Shown: positions 1 through 7,176 of the stretch, piece after piece
How positions within the stretch are numbered: position 1 is the first letter of the stretch
Layout of the letters: each line of letters opens with the position of its first letter
Source: Desulfotomaculum sp.
GTDB lineage: Bacteria > Bacillota > Desulfotomaculia > Desulfotomaculales > Nap2-2B
Assembly (NCBI GenBank): GCA_003457075.1
Contig: DMIY01000163.1
Location: 1 to 11,105 of the forward strand
Length of the DNA: 11,105 nt
Reading direction: 5' to 3'
Made by a program: the position numbers and the translations under genes
Notes under the pieces: generated by a model
What the model saw: only the letters and a program-made list of their open reading frames with translations
Database searches by the model: none
Told to the model about the DNA's origin: nothing

Positions 1-13
1 AAGAAAATAATTC

Positions 14-1597
14 CTACTTTTTTTTAACTTTTTCAACTTTTTTTGCTTCCTCCCACCAGTCATCCAACTCCTTCAGAGTACAACCGGACAACTCGCGCCT
101 TTGACTACGGGCCTGCTCCTCTATGTACCGGAAGCGACTGATAAACCTGTTTACCGCTCCAGCAAGCGCTATCTCTGCCTCCACCCCCAGCAAGCGGGAC
201 AGGTTGACTGCCGCAAAGAAAAGGTCACCCACTTCCGCCTCCACCTGCTCAGGACTATCGTCTGCAATAGCCTGCGCCAACTCCCCCAGTTCCTCATCTA
301 TCTTTTTCATTGCCCCCTGATAATCAGGCCAGTCAAACCCTACTTTTGCCGCCCTGGCCTGTACACGACCCGCACGCAACATGGCGGGCAGGCACTGTGG
401 AACGTTTCCTAAAATAGAATCGGCAACACGGGTTCCTTTTTCGCCACGTTTGATTTTTTCCCAGTTGAATTCTACCTCGGCGCTGTTTGCCACGACAACA
501 TCGCCAAAAACATGGGGGTGCCTGTCCCGCATTTTCCTGGTAATGCCTACCACTACATCATTAATATCAAAAAGGCCCTTTTCCCCGGCCAACCGGGCAT
601 GAAAAACGATTTGTAGTAATAAGTCTCCCAATTCCTCACATATTTTATACGCATCAGCCCGCTCAATTGCTTCAATAACCTCGTAAGCTTCTTCCAAAAG
701 ATACTTTCGCAACGTCAGATGAGTTTGTTCCCGATCCCAGGGACAGCCGTCTTCTGACCGTAAAACCGCCATTATTTCTACCAGTGGGTCCAAAGGATAC
801 TGGTAAGTTTTAAAAGATTGTTGAAAAACTTCACAGGGCGGTACATAAAGACTTGTCAAATGATCAATCCATTCCAGGCGATCAATACAATATAAGGGAT
901 GCTCTTCAATTCTCTGCAACCCGGGTACGCCTGCCGCCTGCACAACCACCACCGGATGATCAAAAGGATAGTAATTCATCAAAAACAACTTGACATCTGA
1001 AATAACCAACCGGTTATATACCTGAATTATGATGTTGCCTACCCCCGGCTGGGGAAACTTACCTTCCAGACAAGATCCATCAACTATATATAGTCCACCA
1101 GCAGGATCAAGCCGCAAGGCAACATACACCGCATCCAGAAAACTCATGGCCGGCAGTATTTCTACACCGAGATTATATTCAGGCGCCTTTTGCAAAATCA
1201 ACTCCACAGTTTTCTCGGCAACTAACGGGTTACCAGGCACCGCATAAACGAGTGGCCCCCGGCCGGCTTCTTCGAGCACAGCAGCAGCAATTTGCCGGTA
1301 TACCTCCTGGAAACTTCCGCCTGCCTCGTATAAATGATCAAAAGTGGTAAATACAACTCCCTGTTTCCTTAGCCAGGGTACCACCGGGTGTTGCCCGGTA
1401 CGCAAGAGTATTCGCCCCGACTGTTGCAAAACCTCCCATACCAGTAAAGGGATTTGTCCGGGATGGCCGGGACCCAAACCCGCCACAGTAATCCGAACAC
1501 GCGGCCCAACAGTCGCTGCTTTCCTTTCATCTTTGCAAAAGGATAATCGTACCTCTGGTGAGATGCTGACACCATTTAAATACACCTCTCCCTTCAT
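14..1597 (-). CDS. mazG: YabN-type fusion: tetrapyrrole methylase-like domain plus MazG NTP pyrophosphohydrolase
   Basis: A 527-residue two-domain protein. Residues about 34-235 resemble the tetrapyrrole (corrin/porphyrin) methylase fold, with a glycine-rich first strand (ITVAGLGPG) and the PGNPLVAE motif. Residues about 270-527 are MazG, a cytosolic all-alpha enzyme family that hydrolyses NTPs to NMP and pyrophosphate. The MazG part has GCPWD near 284, the metal-binding EE..E (LLEEAYE, about 299) and E..D (EELGD, about 320), and a second degenerate pair (EELGEL about 433, EVGD about 457). This is the YabN layout. The methylase half has no assigned substrate in the family, so only the MazG activity is confidently predicted. 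In B. subtilis yabN also lies downstream of mfd-spoVT. The start is uncertain: the ATG has only a weak GGGAGA three bases away, and the methylase fold begins about 33 residues in. The C-terminus is lysine-rich. Confidence 0.93.
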   Translation of the reverse strand: MKGEVYLNGVSISPEVRLSFCKDERKAATVGPRVRITVAGLGPGHPGQIPLLVWEVLQQSGRILLRTGQHPVVPWLRKQGVVFTTFDHLYEAGGSFQEVYRQIAAAVLEEAGRGPLVYAVPGNPLVAEKTVELILQKAPEYNLGVEILPAMSFLDAVYVALRLDPAGGLYIVDGSCLEGKFPQPGVGNIIIQVYNRLVISDVKLFLMNYYPFDHPVVVVQAAGVPGLQRIEEHPLYCIDRLEWIDHLTSLYVPPCEVFQQSFKTYQYPLDPLVEIMAVLRSEDGCPWDREQTHLTLRKYLLEEAYEVIEAIERADAYKICEELGDLLLQIVFHARLAGEKGLFDINDVVVGITRKMRDRHPHVFGDVVVANSAEVEFNWEKIKRGEKGTRVADSILGNVPQCLPAMLRAGRVQARAAKVGFDWPDYQGAMKKIDEELGELAQAIADDSPEQVEAEVGDLFFAAVNLSRLLGVEAEIALAGAVNRFISRFRYIEEQARSQRRELSGCTLKELDDWWEEAKKVEKVKKK

Positions 1598-1662
1598 CTG
1601 TCTCCCGGCCCTGATGTCAGCGCCAGGCGCTTCACCCCTTCCCTAAATATTTTTTCGGTAAC

Positions 1663-1712
1663 ATGGAGCAATAAAGAAGGTGGCCTTTGGGCCACCTTCT
1701 TTATTGCTCCAT
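1663..1712 (-). terminator. Perfect 23-bp inverted repeat at the end of spoVT, probable terminator
   Basis: Arms 1663-1685 and 1690-1712 are perfectly complementary across 23 bp with a 4-nt loop (TTTG on the plus strand). On the spoVT strand the GC-rich core GGTGGCC/GGCCACC is followed by the T-rich TTCTTTATT, as in an intrinsic terminator. The upstream arm includes the last three sense codons and the stop of spoVT. Because the element is a perfect dyad it could act on either strand. Termination is inferred from structure. mazG lies just downstream with no clear promoter of its own, so read-through is likely to matter. Confidence 0.75.
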
Positions 1713-2261
1713 TTGTTTAGCCAAAAACCCGGCTGCCGTCTCAGCAAGCTTTAGCTCTAACTCGCCCATTCTTATATCCGGCTCTTTAGACGCCAAAATC
1801 ACAGCTCCAATAGGATCTCCCCCGCAAATAATCGGGACAATAACTTCTGAAGAATACCTCCACTCACCATCATCCACAACCATGCATTCCTTACAAAACA
1901 CATCTTCCCCCGGATTGTTGATCACCACCGTTTTGTGCTCTTCCATGGCTTTTTCTAAAGAGGAACCAACCGGTTTGTTAAGGTACTCCTTCTTGGAGGC
2001 GCCTGCAACAGCAATAATAGTATCCCGGTCTGCAATACAGGTTATATGCCCCAACGCTTCATACAGAGAATCAGCGTACTCCTTGGCAAATTCCCCCAAC
2101 TCGCCAATGGGTGAGTATTTTTTTAAGATTACCTCACCTTCCCTATCTACAAAAATCTCCAACGGGTCGCCTTCCCGGATACGTAGGGTTCTGCGAATCT
2201 CCTTAGGGATCACCACTCGACCCAGATCATCAATACGGCGGACGATACCAGTTGCTTTCAT
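1701..2261 (-). CDS. spoVT: Stage V sporulation transcription regulator SpoVT
   Basis: A 186-residue protein matching SpoVT (about 178 residues in B. subtilis) almost from end to end. Residues 1-50 are an AbrB/MazE-type swapped-hairpin DNA-binding domain (MKATGIVRRIDDLGRVVIPK, then EIRRTLRIREGDPLEIF). Residues about 60-186 form the GAF-like sensor domain and end in the family hallmark ETAAGFLAKQMEQ. SpoVT is a forespore regulator that modulates sigma-G-dependent genes for spore maturation and germination. The ATG is preceded by GAAGGGTGATCC, a good match to the 16S rRNA tail, which supports this start. A sigma-G-type promoter lies about 55 bp upstream and a sigma-A-type promoter farther up. 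The stop codon lies inside a terminator-like hairpin. The central GAF region differs from B. subtilis and carries an extra cysteine pair (CKEC), so the ligand may differ. Confidence 0.97.
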   Translation of the reverse strand: MKATGIVRRIDDLGRVVIPKEIRRTLRIREGDPLEIFVDREGEVILKKYSPIGELGEFAKEYADSLYEALGHITCIADRDTIIAVAGASKKEYLNKPVGSSLEKAMEEHKTVVINNPGEDVFCKECMVVDDGEWRYSSEVIVPIICGGDPIGAVILASKEPDIRMGELELKLAETAAGFLAKQMEQ

Positions 2262-2316
2262 GGATCACCCTTCCCCTCCTTATTTTTCATTATCTTCGCG
2301 ATCTGTCTTTCAGTGA

Positions 2317-2347
2317 TAGTATATAACAAGAAAGAAGGAGTTATTCA
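2317..2347 (-). promoter_or_regulatory. Sigma-G-type promoter for spoVT
   Basis: On the minus strand, TGAATA (2342-2347) is followed by exactly 18 bp and TATACTA (2317-2323). The sigma-G consensus is close to TGAATA, 17-18 bp, CATACTA, so this site differs at one position. The predicted transcription start lies about 50 bp upstream of the spoVT ATG. B. subtilis spoVT is sigma-G-dependent, which fits. Sigma-F sites are similar, but the GG expected before a sigma-F -10 element is not seen. Confidence 0.72.
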
Positions 2348-2348
2348 T

Positions 2349-2371
2349 TATTTACCAGCACCTGATAAATA
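2349..2371. promoter_or_regulatory. Near-palindrome just upstream of the spoVT sigma-G -35 element
   Basis: TATTTACCAG, a 3-bp spacer, then CTGATAAATA form a dyad with 9 of 10 positions paired. It sits directly upstream of the TGAATA -35 element and downstream of the sigma-A-type promoter. It could be an operator or activator site, or only an AT-rich chance dyad. No known binding motif was recognised. Confidence 0.3.
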
Positions 2372-2417
2372 ATTTTCACTCTTCGCCAAAATCTCCTTAC
2401 TTCGCCCCAGCGCCTTC

Positions 2418-2446
2418 ATTATACAATAGCAAAATCCGAGCTTCAA
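2418..2446 (-). promoter_or_regulatory. Sigma-A-type promoter upstream of spoVT
   Basis: On the minus strand TTGAAG (2441-2446), a 17-bp spacer and a perfect TATAAT (2418-2423) form a strong vegetative-type promoter. Its transcript would run about 150 nt through the sigma-G promoter region before reaching the spoVT ATG. It lies between the Ner-like gene and spoVT, so it could give non-sporulation expression of spoVT and mazG. No convincing small gene was found in the leader. Confidence 0.55.
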
Positions 2447-2522
2447 CAGCAAATTAGATCTCATAAGAAAGGTTGCCAGTCTTCACCAACCATGTTATAG
2501 TAGTCTTAGTTAGCTAATACTT

Positions 2523-2747
2523 TCATTCTGCCGGAGGAGGCCATATTTCAGATTCAGTGCGCCCAATTGCCCTGGCAATATACGGCCGTATACGGCGCCC
2601 TTGATAAGCGTACTTACCGGCAATGGCCATGCTTACTGCTTCGCCGCTCACACCTGCTTGCCGGGCAATGTCCTTGATCTTGATTCCCCTGAGCACTAAC
2701 TCGGCTTTAATTTCATTGTGGGTCATGCCTTTAGCCATGTAAACCAC
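2523..2747 (-). CDS. Small Ner/Nlp-like helix-turn-helix protein
   Basis: A 74-residue probable DNA-binding protein. The helix-turn-helix spans about residues 10-45 (IKIKDIARQAGVSGEAVSMA). The ending IARAIGRTESEIWPPP strongly recalls the C-terminal IA.ALG..P.EIWPSRY of phage Mu Ner and the Nlp/SfsB family, small repressors or regulators. The GTG start at 2745-2747 lies only 3 nt from AAAGGAG (2751-2757). An in-frame ATG at 2736-2738 lies 12 nt away, so the true start could be either. It is transcribed divergently from an XRE repressor and has a near-consensus sigma-A promoter. Its regulatory targets cannot be read from sequence. It is absent from the canonical mfd-spoVT junction, which suggests acquisition. 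Confidence 0.8.
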   Translation of the reverse strand: MVYMAKGMTHNEIKAELVLRGIKIKDIARQAGVSGEAVSMAIAGKYAYQGRRIRPYIARAIGRTESEIWPPPAE

Positions 2748-2764
2748 GGTCTCCTTTCTAAAAC

Positions 2765-2802
2765 ATCTAAGACAGAAAAGGATCGGTTTTTGTATCTTAG
2801 AT
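2765..2802. promoter_or_regulatory. Candidate operator between the divergent HTH genes
   Basis: ATCTAAGA (2765-2772) and TCTTAGAT (2795-2802) form a perfect 8-bp inverted repeat with 22 bp between the arms, a centre-to-centre spacing of 30 bp, about three helical turns. The 2795-2802 arm covers the predicted transcription start of the minus-strand promoter, and the other arm lies in the leader close to the RBS. This position suits a repressor site for either neighbouring HTH protein. Binding is inferred. Confidence 0.5.
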
Positions 2803-2804
2803 TT

Positions 2805-2833
2805 ATAATAATTAATCTTGGCTTAATTGTCAA
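2805..2833 (-). promoter_or_regulatory. Sigma-A promoter for the Ner-like gene
   Basis: Perfect TTGACA (2828-2833), a 17-bp spacer, and TATTAT (2805-2810) on the minus strand. It is the best vegetative promoter in the window and lies about 58 bp upstream of the GTG start at 2747. Its -10 element is immediately next to one arm of the operator-like dyad. No comparable plus-strand promoter was found for the divergent XRE gene. Confidence 0.75.
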
Positions 2834-2860
2834 CATATTACTATTCTGAGGTGAAATATT

Positions 2861-3364
2861 TTGTCTGAGCTTGGCGAACGCTTAAAATTAATACGTCAGG
2901 AACATAGCCTGACACAAACCCAGGTGGCAAACCTGGTGGGTATCCGTCCCCAACACATCAATGGAATTGAGCGCGGCTCAAAGACCCCCTCCGACCTGTT
3001 AATCAAAAGCATCTGCCGCGAACTGGGAATCCAGGAGGAATGGCTGTGTCACGGCCAGGAACCCATCTATACTCCGATTGAAAAAGAAATGATAAAAATT
3101 ATGGCTCGCTACGGCAGGCGAGCCTTCCTTGAACAATGTATAAAGCTGACCCAAAAAGAGGGAGACGTGTTGCTTCACAACCAGTTGAAAGAATCACTGG
3201 ACAGCTTAAACCTTTCCTTGCTTTACCGCATGGTGCAGTTCCTGATCGAAACCTACACCAATTCCGGCCAGAAAAACCAACACTGGATGGAAGTACAGTT
3301 TGAAAGGGCCTTTCCTGAATTCAAGGAGACCATCTCGCGGGTGGAATACAAACCTGGCTCCTGA
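2861..3364 (+). CDS. XRE-family transcriptional regulator
   Basis: A 167-residue protein with an N-terminal HTH_3 (Cro/C1-type) domain at about residues 4-62: LTQTQVANLVGIRPQHINGI is the helix-turn-helix. The following KTPSDLLIKSICRELGIQEE with EWL..G..P is typical of XRE repressors from clostridial prophages and integrative elements. Residues 70-167 are helical and match no domain I recognise; they could mediate oligomerisation or sensing. No peptidase active site (LexA/CI Ser-Lys) is visible. The TTG start is supported by GAGGTG 7 nt upstream. It is divergent from the Ner-like gene, and both flank an operator-like dyad, suggesting mutual or autoregulation. It converges on mfd across a cluster of G/C-rich palindromes. 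Confidence 0.88.
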   Translation: MSELGERLKLIRQEHSLTQTQVANLVGIRPQHINGIERGSKTPSDLLIKSICRELGIQEEWLCHGQEPIYTPIEKEMIKIMARYGRRAFLEQCIKLTQKEGDVLLHNQLKESLDSLNLSLLYRMVQFLIETYTNSGQKNQHWMEVQFERAFPEFKETISRVEYKPGS

Positions 3365-3402
3365 ATACAACTCAACATGAAATAGTACCCAAATTAGCGG
3401 AC

Positions 3403-3435
3403 GAACCCCCCTACCCCCCCTTATCAGGGGGGTTC
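3403..3435. repeat. G/C-run palindrome, copy A
   Basis: GAACCCCCC (3403-3411) and GGGGGGTTC (3427-3435) are a perfect 9-bp inverted repeat around a loop holding a second C-run and TTATCA. It lies 38 bp after the XRE stop codon and, with the moderately T-rich TTCAGGTTTTATA downstream, might also terminate that gene. Confidence 0.8.
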
Positions 3436-3476
3436 AGGTTTTATATGGTTAACCAAACACGCATACTGTTTTAACT

Positions 3477-3518
3477 CCCTGCCCCCTTTATCAGGGGGGG
3501 CAGGGGGGTTCGGTTGCA
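3477..3518. repeat. G/C-run palindrome, copy B
   Basis: CCCTGCCCCC (3477-3486) and GGGGGCAGGG (3496-3505) are a perfect 10-bp inverted repeat around TTTATCAGG. The right side continues as GGGTTCGGTTGCA. The segment 3495-3518 recurs exactly in copy C at 3572-3595. Confidence 0.8.
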
Positions 3519-3552
3519 ATGCGTTTTTTCTCACTTCGGTGCTTCGCGCGAA

Positions 3553-3595
3553 CGAACCCCCCCCCTGATAAGGGGGGCAGGGGGGTTCGGTTGCA
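3553..3595. repeat. G/C-run palindrome, copy C
   Basis: CGAACCCCCC (3553-3562) and GGGGGGTTCG (3580-3589) are a perfect 10-bp inverted repeat; the loop contains TGATAAGGGGGGCA. It shares an exact 24-bp segment with copy B. It ends 25 bp before the mfd stop codon (minus strand), so it also lies in the mfd 3' untranslated region. No T-tract follows on the mfd strand. Confidence 0.8.
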
Positions 3596-3620
3596 GGATG
3601 TTTAATTATGTGGAGCTGTA

Positions 3621-6600
3621 CTAAACACGCAGGCGGCGCAAGAATTCTTTCAGATTGGCCAGATAATTCACAGGCTCAGCAGGAGAAATCCTGGTTTTCA
3701 GGCGGATCTCAAATCCGCCCGCGTTGCTGAATTTAACCCGGTTCTGGTACTCCCGGCCTATTGCTACCAGGGTCTCCGGGCACAGGGAATGTTCCGCATG
3801 AAACTGCAGTTTGTAGCCGCCGGCATGGCCGGTAATATTTTTAACTCCTACCTGACTGGCCAGTACTTTTGATCTGGCCACCATCAACAAATTCCGCACA
3901 AATTCGGAGAGATCACCAAAACGATCGATCAATTCTTCTTCCAATTCCAGAATTTCTTCCTCCCCGCGCATGGCCGCCAGACGGCGGTAAATATCTACTT
4001 TTTGATCGGGATCCCCGATATAGCTATCCGGAATAAAAGCTTCCACCGGCAGTTCTACGGAAGTTTCCACCACCCGGCAGGCAGGCTCACCTTTAGCCTC
4101 TCTTACTGCTTCCTCCAACAAATGACAGTAAAGGTCAAATCCAATAGCGGCTATATGACCATGCTGCTCTGCCCCCAGCAAATTTCCGGCGCCGCGGATT
4201 TCTAAATCCCGCATCGCAATCTTGTACCCGGAACCAAATTCCGTAAATTCACGAACAGCCGCCAGCCTTCTTTCCGCCAGTTCAGAAAGCACTTGGTTCT
4301 TGGGAAAAATAAAGTAAGCATAGGCCAGGCGGTTGGATCTGCCCACCCGCCCCCGCAACTGGTACAGTTGGGCCAGGCCCAGGTTCTGCGCATCTTTCAC
4401 CACCAGCGTATTGACATTGGGAATGTCCATTCCATTTTCAATGATCGTTGTACATACCAGCACATCATACAAGCCATTTACAAAATCCAGCATCACCTGT
4501 TCTAAATCATCTTCGCGCATCTGACCATGAGCTACCGCAATCCTCGCCTCGTGTACCAGCCCCTGCAGCCAGGCCGCAACACTATCCAGATCCATCACCC
4601 TGTTGTATACAAAATATACCTGGCCCCCCCGGCCAAGTTCACGCCGGATAGCTTCTCTGATCAGCACAGGGTCTTCTTCCAGCACATAGGTCTGTACGGG
4701 GAAGCGGTTCTCCGGCGGTGTCTGAATCAGGCTGGTATCCCTGACTCCTACCAGCGACATGTGCAGTGTACGGGGAATGGGTGTAGCTGTCAGTGTAAGA
4801 ACATCCACATCCTCACGCAACTGCTTGAGCTTTTCTTTGTGAGCCACTCCGAAACGCTGCTCTTCGTCAACCACAACCAGGCCCAGGTCCTTAAAAATCA
4901 TATCTTCCTGAACCAGGCGGTGGGTACCGATAACAATATCTACCTTGCCTTTACCCAGGGCAGAAATGATCTGCTTCTGTTCCCGCGGGGAACGGAACCT
5001 GCTGAGCACCTCAATTGTCACCGGAAAGCCGTTTAAACGATCTTTAAAGGTATTGAAATGCTGCTGGGCAAGGATAGTGGTGGGAACCAGCACAGCCACC
5101 TGTTTGCCTTCGGCTACTGCTTTAAATGTTGCTCTTAAGGCTACCTCGGTTTTACCGTAACCAACATCTCCACATAATAACCGGTCCATCGGGCGCTTCC
5201 GCTCCATATCGGCCTTTACTTCCTCAACCGTCCGCAGCTGGTCGGGAGTTTCTTCGTAGGCAAAAGAGGCCTCAAATTCCCGCTGCCAAACAGTATCCAG
5301 GGCAAAAGCATGCCCCGGCAGGCTTTGCCGGGCTGCATACAATGCCAGCAGTTCACCGGCCATTTCCCGGACAGCTTCTTTTACCCGTACCTTGACACGC
5401 GACCACTCGCTGCCTCCTAAGCGGGACAACCTGGGAACTTCTGCTTCCGCACCCAGGTACTTCTGAATCAAGCCTACCTGATCCGTAGGCACATATAGTT
5501 TATCTTCCCCGGCATATTGAACAAGCAGATAATCCTTCTGGATCCCGTCAATCTTGAGCGAAACCATTCCCTGATAACGACCGATGCCATGGTTTAAGTG
5601 AACTACATAATCTCCTGCTTTTAAGTCAGCAAAAGGTTCGGTATGCTTAGATGGCCGGCGGCGGTCACGTGGGAGCTTTGTGTGTTTTTTCCCCCGGCCG
5701 TAAATCTCGTTTTCAGTAATTACCGCCAGGCGACCGGAAACCAACTCGAATCCCTCTGCCAACTGACCCGAAGTGATCGTCACATTGCCAGGAAGCACGT
5801 TTTGGGAAAGGTGATTTGCTACAAACGCATCAATCTGAGCGTCACGCAAGGATTCCTGCAGATGACGGGCACGCTCTTCGCTGCCCACAATTAAAACCAC
5901 AGCATAACCGGTTTTCCGCAAACGGCGAATTTCGTCACAGAGCATCTCCAAACGTCCCAGAAACGTTTGCATACCTTTAGTAGCAAAGGCAACCAGGTTT
6001 TGAAAATTCATATTTTCGGATTGCCTGGATAAAAAGGACAGGTAAATAATCTTAAATTTTTCCAGGCCGTCGCTAATATTCCGCCAGTCCACGTAACCAT
6101 TAAGCTCAAGGGGCAGGATTCTACCGCCGGCCAAAAGGTCGGTGTACATTTGCTCCCGCTCCCTGTGAATGTTTTCTGTAATTTCCTTTACCCGTAAAGG
6201 ATCATCTACCACTACCAGGCTGTGCGGGGGCAGATAATCAAGCAGGGCAAAAGAACGGGAATAAAAATAGGGCAAAAACTGCTCCCACCCTATCGAATAA
6301 ATCCCTTCTGCAAGTTGCCGGATAATTGTTTCAGCCAGCTCGACCAACTGCTGACGAACCTCTAAAGAGCCTGTTTTCCCGATTCTTTCTAACTGGCTAT
6401 GATATTCCGCCTCTATCCTTTCTCGCGCCCCGGCCCTGACTTCTTCATCCGATACCAGTTCCGTGGCCGCATAAAATGAAATCTCCTGCATGTTATCTTC
6501 TGAACGCTGAGACTCCACATTAAAAAACCGGATGGAGTCTATTTGATCATCAAAGAATTCCACACGCAACGGACGCTCAAAGGTTACAGGGAAAATGTCA

Positions 6601-7142
6601 ATTATGCCTCCCCGGCTGCTGAACTGACCTCTTCCTTCCACCAACTCCACGCGCTCGTAGCCATAGTCAAAAAGGCACAGCTTGAATCTCTCAAAATTTA
6701 TCCTTTCTCCAACCTTAAGATTAATTTGCGTATCACGAAACATCTCTGGTGGAGAAAGCCGCCTCAACAGGGCTTCCACAGGAGCAACCACCACCACGTC
6801 TTCACCCCTGCTCAAAGCCTCCAGCACCTTCAACCGTTGAGCAGGCACTTCTTGATCACGCACCAGCACCTGAAAAGGCAGGAGTTGCCACGTTGGAAAC
6901 CGATAAACCTTTGTCCCGGGTAAAAGAACGTTCAAGTCGTCTACCAGCGCTGCAGCCTCCGCGTCTCCCGGAGTAATCACAAGCACTGGAGCGCCACAGG
7001 CGCCAGCCAGACCACTGATCACATAGCTGCGTTGGGAACCCGACAGACCAGCCACCATCTGCTTCTTCAGTTGCCTGTCCAGCCCCTGACTCAAGCTCTT
7101 AAATTCCGGAGTTTGCAACAATGGATATAACAAGCCACGCAT
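3621..7142 (-). CDS. mfd: Transcription-repair coupling factor Mfd
   Basis: A 1173-residue protein of normal Mfd length. It is a cytosolic ATP-driven DNA translocase that removes RNA polymerase stalled at DNA lesions and recruits UvrA for nucleotide excision repair. The N-terminal third is the UvrB-homology region that binds UvrA. The RNA-polymerase-interacting domain begins near residue 505 (KAGDYVVHLNHGIGRYQGM). The helicase core carries Walker A GDVGYGKT with Lys664, the DEEQ box at 759-762, TATPIPRTLH, and the RGRVGRSNR segment at 930-938 near the translocation (TRG) motif. The C-terminal domain is complete. The start ATG has only a distant GGGGG-type RBS, but the family-like N-terminus (LLYPLLQTPEFKSL, then GLSGSQRS) supports it. 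As in B. subtilis, fin lies directly upstream. A terminator separates the two, and no clear mfd promoter was found in the 35-bp gap that remains. No truncation or frameshift was seen. Confidence 0.98.
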   Translation of the reverse strand: MRGLLYPLLQTPEFKSLSQGLDRQLKKQMVAGLSGSQRSYVISGLAGACGAPVLVITPGDAEAAALVDDLNVLLPGTKVYRFPTWQLLPFQVLVRDQEVPAQRLKVLEALSRGEDVVVVAPVEALLRRLSPPEMFRDTQINLKVGERINFERFKLCLFDYGYERVELVEGRGQFSSRGGIIDIFPVTFERPLRVEFFDDQIDSIRFFNVESQRSEDNMQEISFYAATELVSDEEVRAGARERIEAEYHSQLERIGKTGSLEVRQQLVELAETIIRQLAEGIYSIGWEQFLPYFYSRSFALLDYLPPHSLVVVDDPLRVKEITENIHREREQMYTDLLAGGRILPLELNGYVDWRNISDGLEKFKIIYLSFLSRQSENMNFQNLVAFATKGMQTFLGRLEMLCDEIRRLRKTGYAVVLIVGSEERARHLQESLRDAQIDAFVANHLSQNVLPGNVTITSGQLAEGFELVSGRLAVITENEIYGRGKKHTKLPRDRRRPSKHTEPFADLKAGDYVVHLNHGIGRYQGMVSLKIDGIQKDYLLVQYAGEDKLYVPTDQVGLIQKYLGAEAEVPRLSRLGGSEWSRVKVRVKEAVREMAGELLALYAARQSLPGHAFALDTVWQREFEASFAYEETPDQLRTVEEVKADMERKRPMDRLLCGDVGYGKTEVALRATFKAVAEGKQVAVLVPTTILAQQHFNTFKDRLNGFPVTIEVLSRFRSPREQKQIISALGKGKVDIVIGTHRLVQEDMIFKDLGLVVVDEEQRFGVAHKEKLKQLREDVDVLTLTATPIPRTLHMSLVGVRDTSLIQTPPENRFPVQTYVLEEDPVLIREAIRRELGRGGQVYFVYNRVMDLDSVAAWLQGLVHEARIAVAHGQMREDDLEQVMLDFVNGLYDVLVCTTIIENGMDIPNVNTLVVKDAQNLGLAQLYQLRGRVGRSNRLAYAYFIFPKNQVLSELAERRLAAVREFTEFGSGYKIAMRDLEIRGAGNLLGAEQHGHIAAIGFDLYCHLLEEAVREAKGEPACRVVETSVELPVEAFIPDSYIGDPDQKVDIYRRLAAMRGEEEILELEEELIDRFGDLSEFVRNLLMVARSKVLASQVGVKNITGHAGGYKLQFHAEHSLCPETLVAIGREYQNRVKFSNAGGFEIRLKTRISPAEPVNYLANLKEFLRRLRV

Positions 7143-7176
7143 TGTCTGTCTACCAGCCCCCTTTTTAAAGGCACCA

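Noticed and set aside
2349..2395. Short leader peptides upstream of spoVT (13 codons from a TTG, 12 codons from a GTG)
   Set aside because: The AAGGAG is 3 nt from the TTG and about 13 nt from the GTG; both spacings are poor and the peptides have no attenuator-like composition.
3403..3595. Repeat cluster considered as a CRISPR array
   Set aside because: Units are palindromes of unequal length with irregular spacing and no unique spacers of constant size.
4002..5395. Several plus-strand ORFs of 60-170 codons opposite mfd
   Set aside because: All are antisense shadows of the intact mfd reading frame with no family-like sequence.
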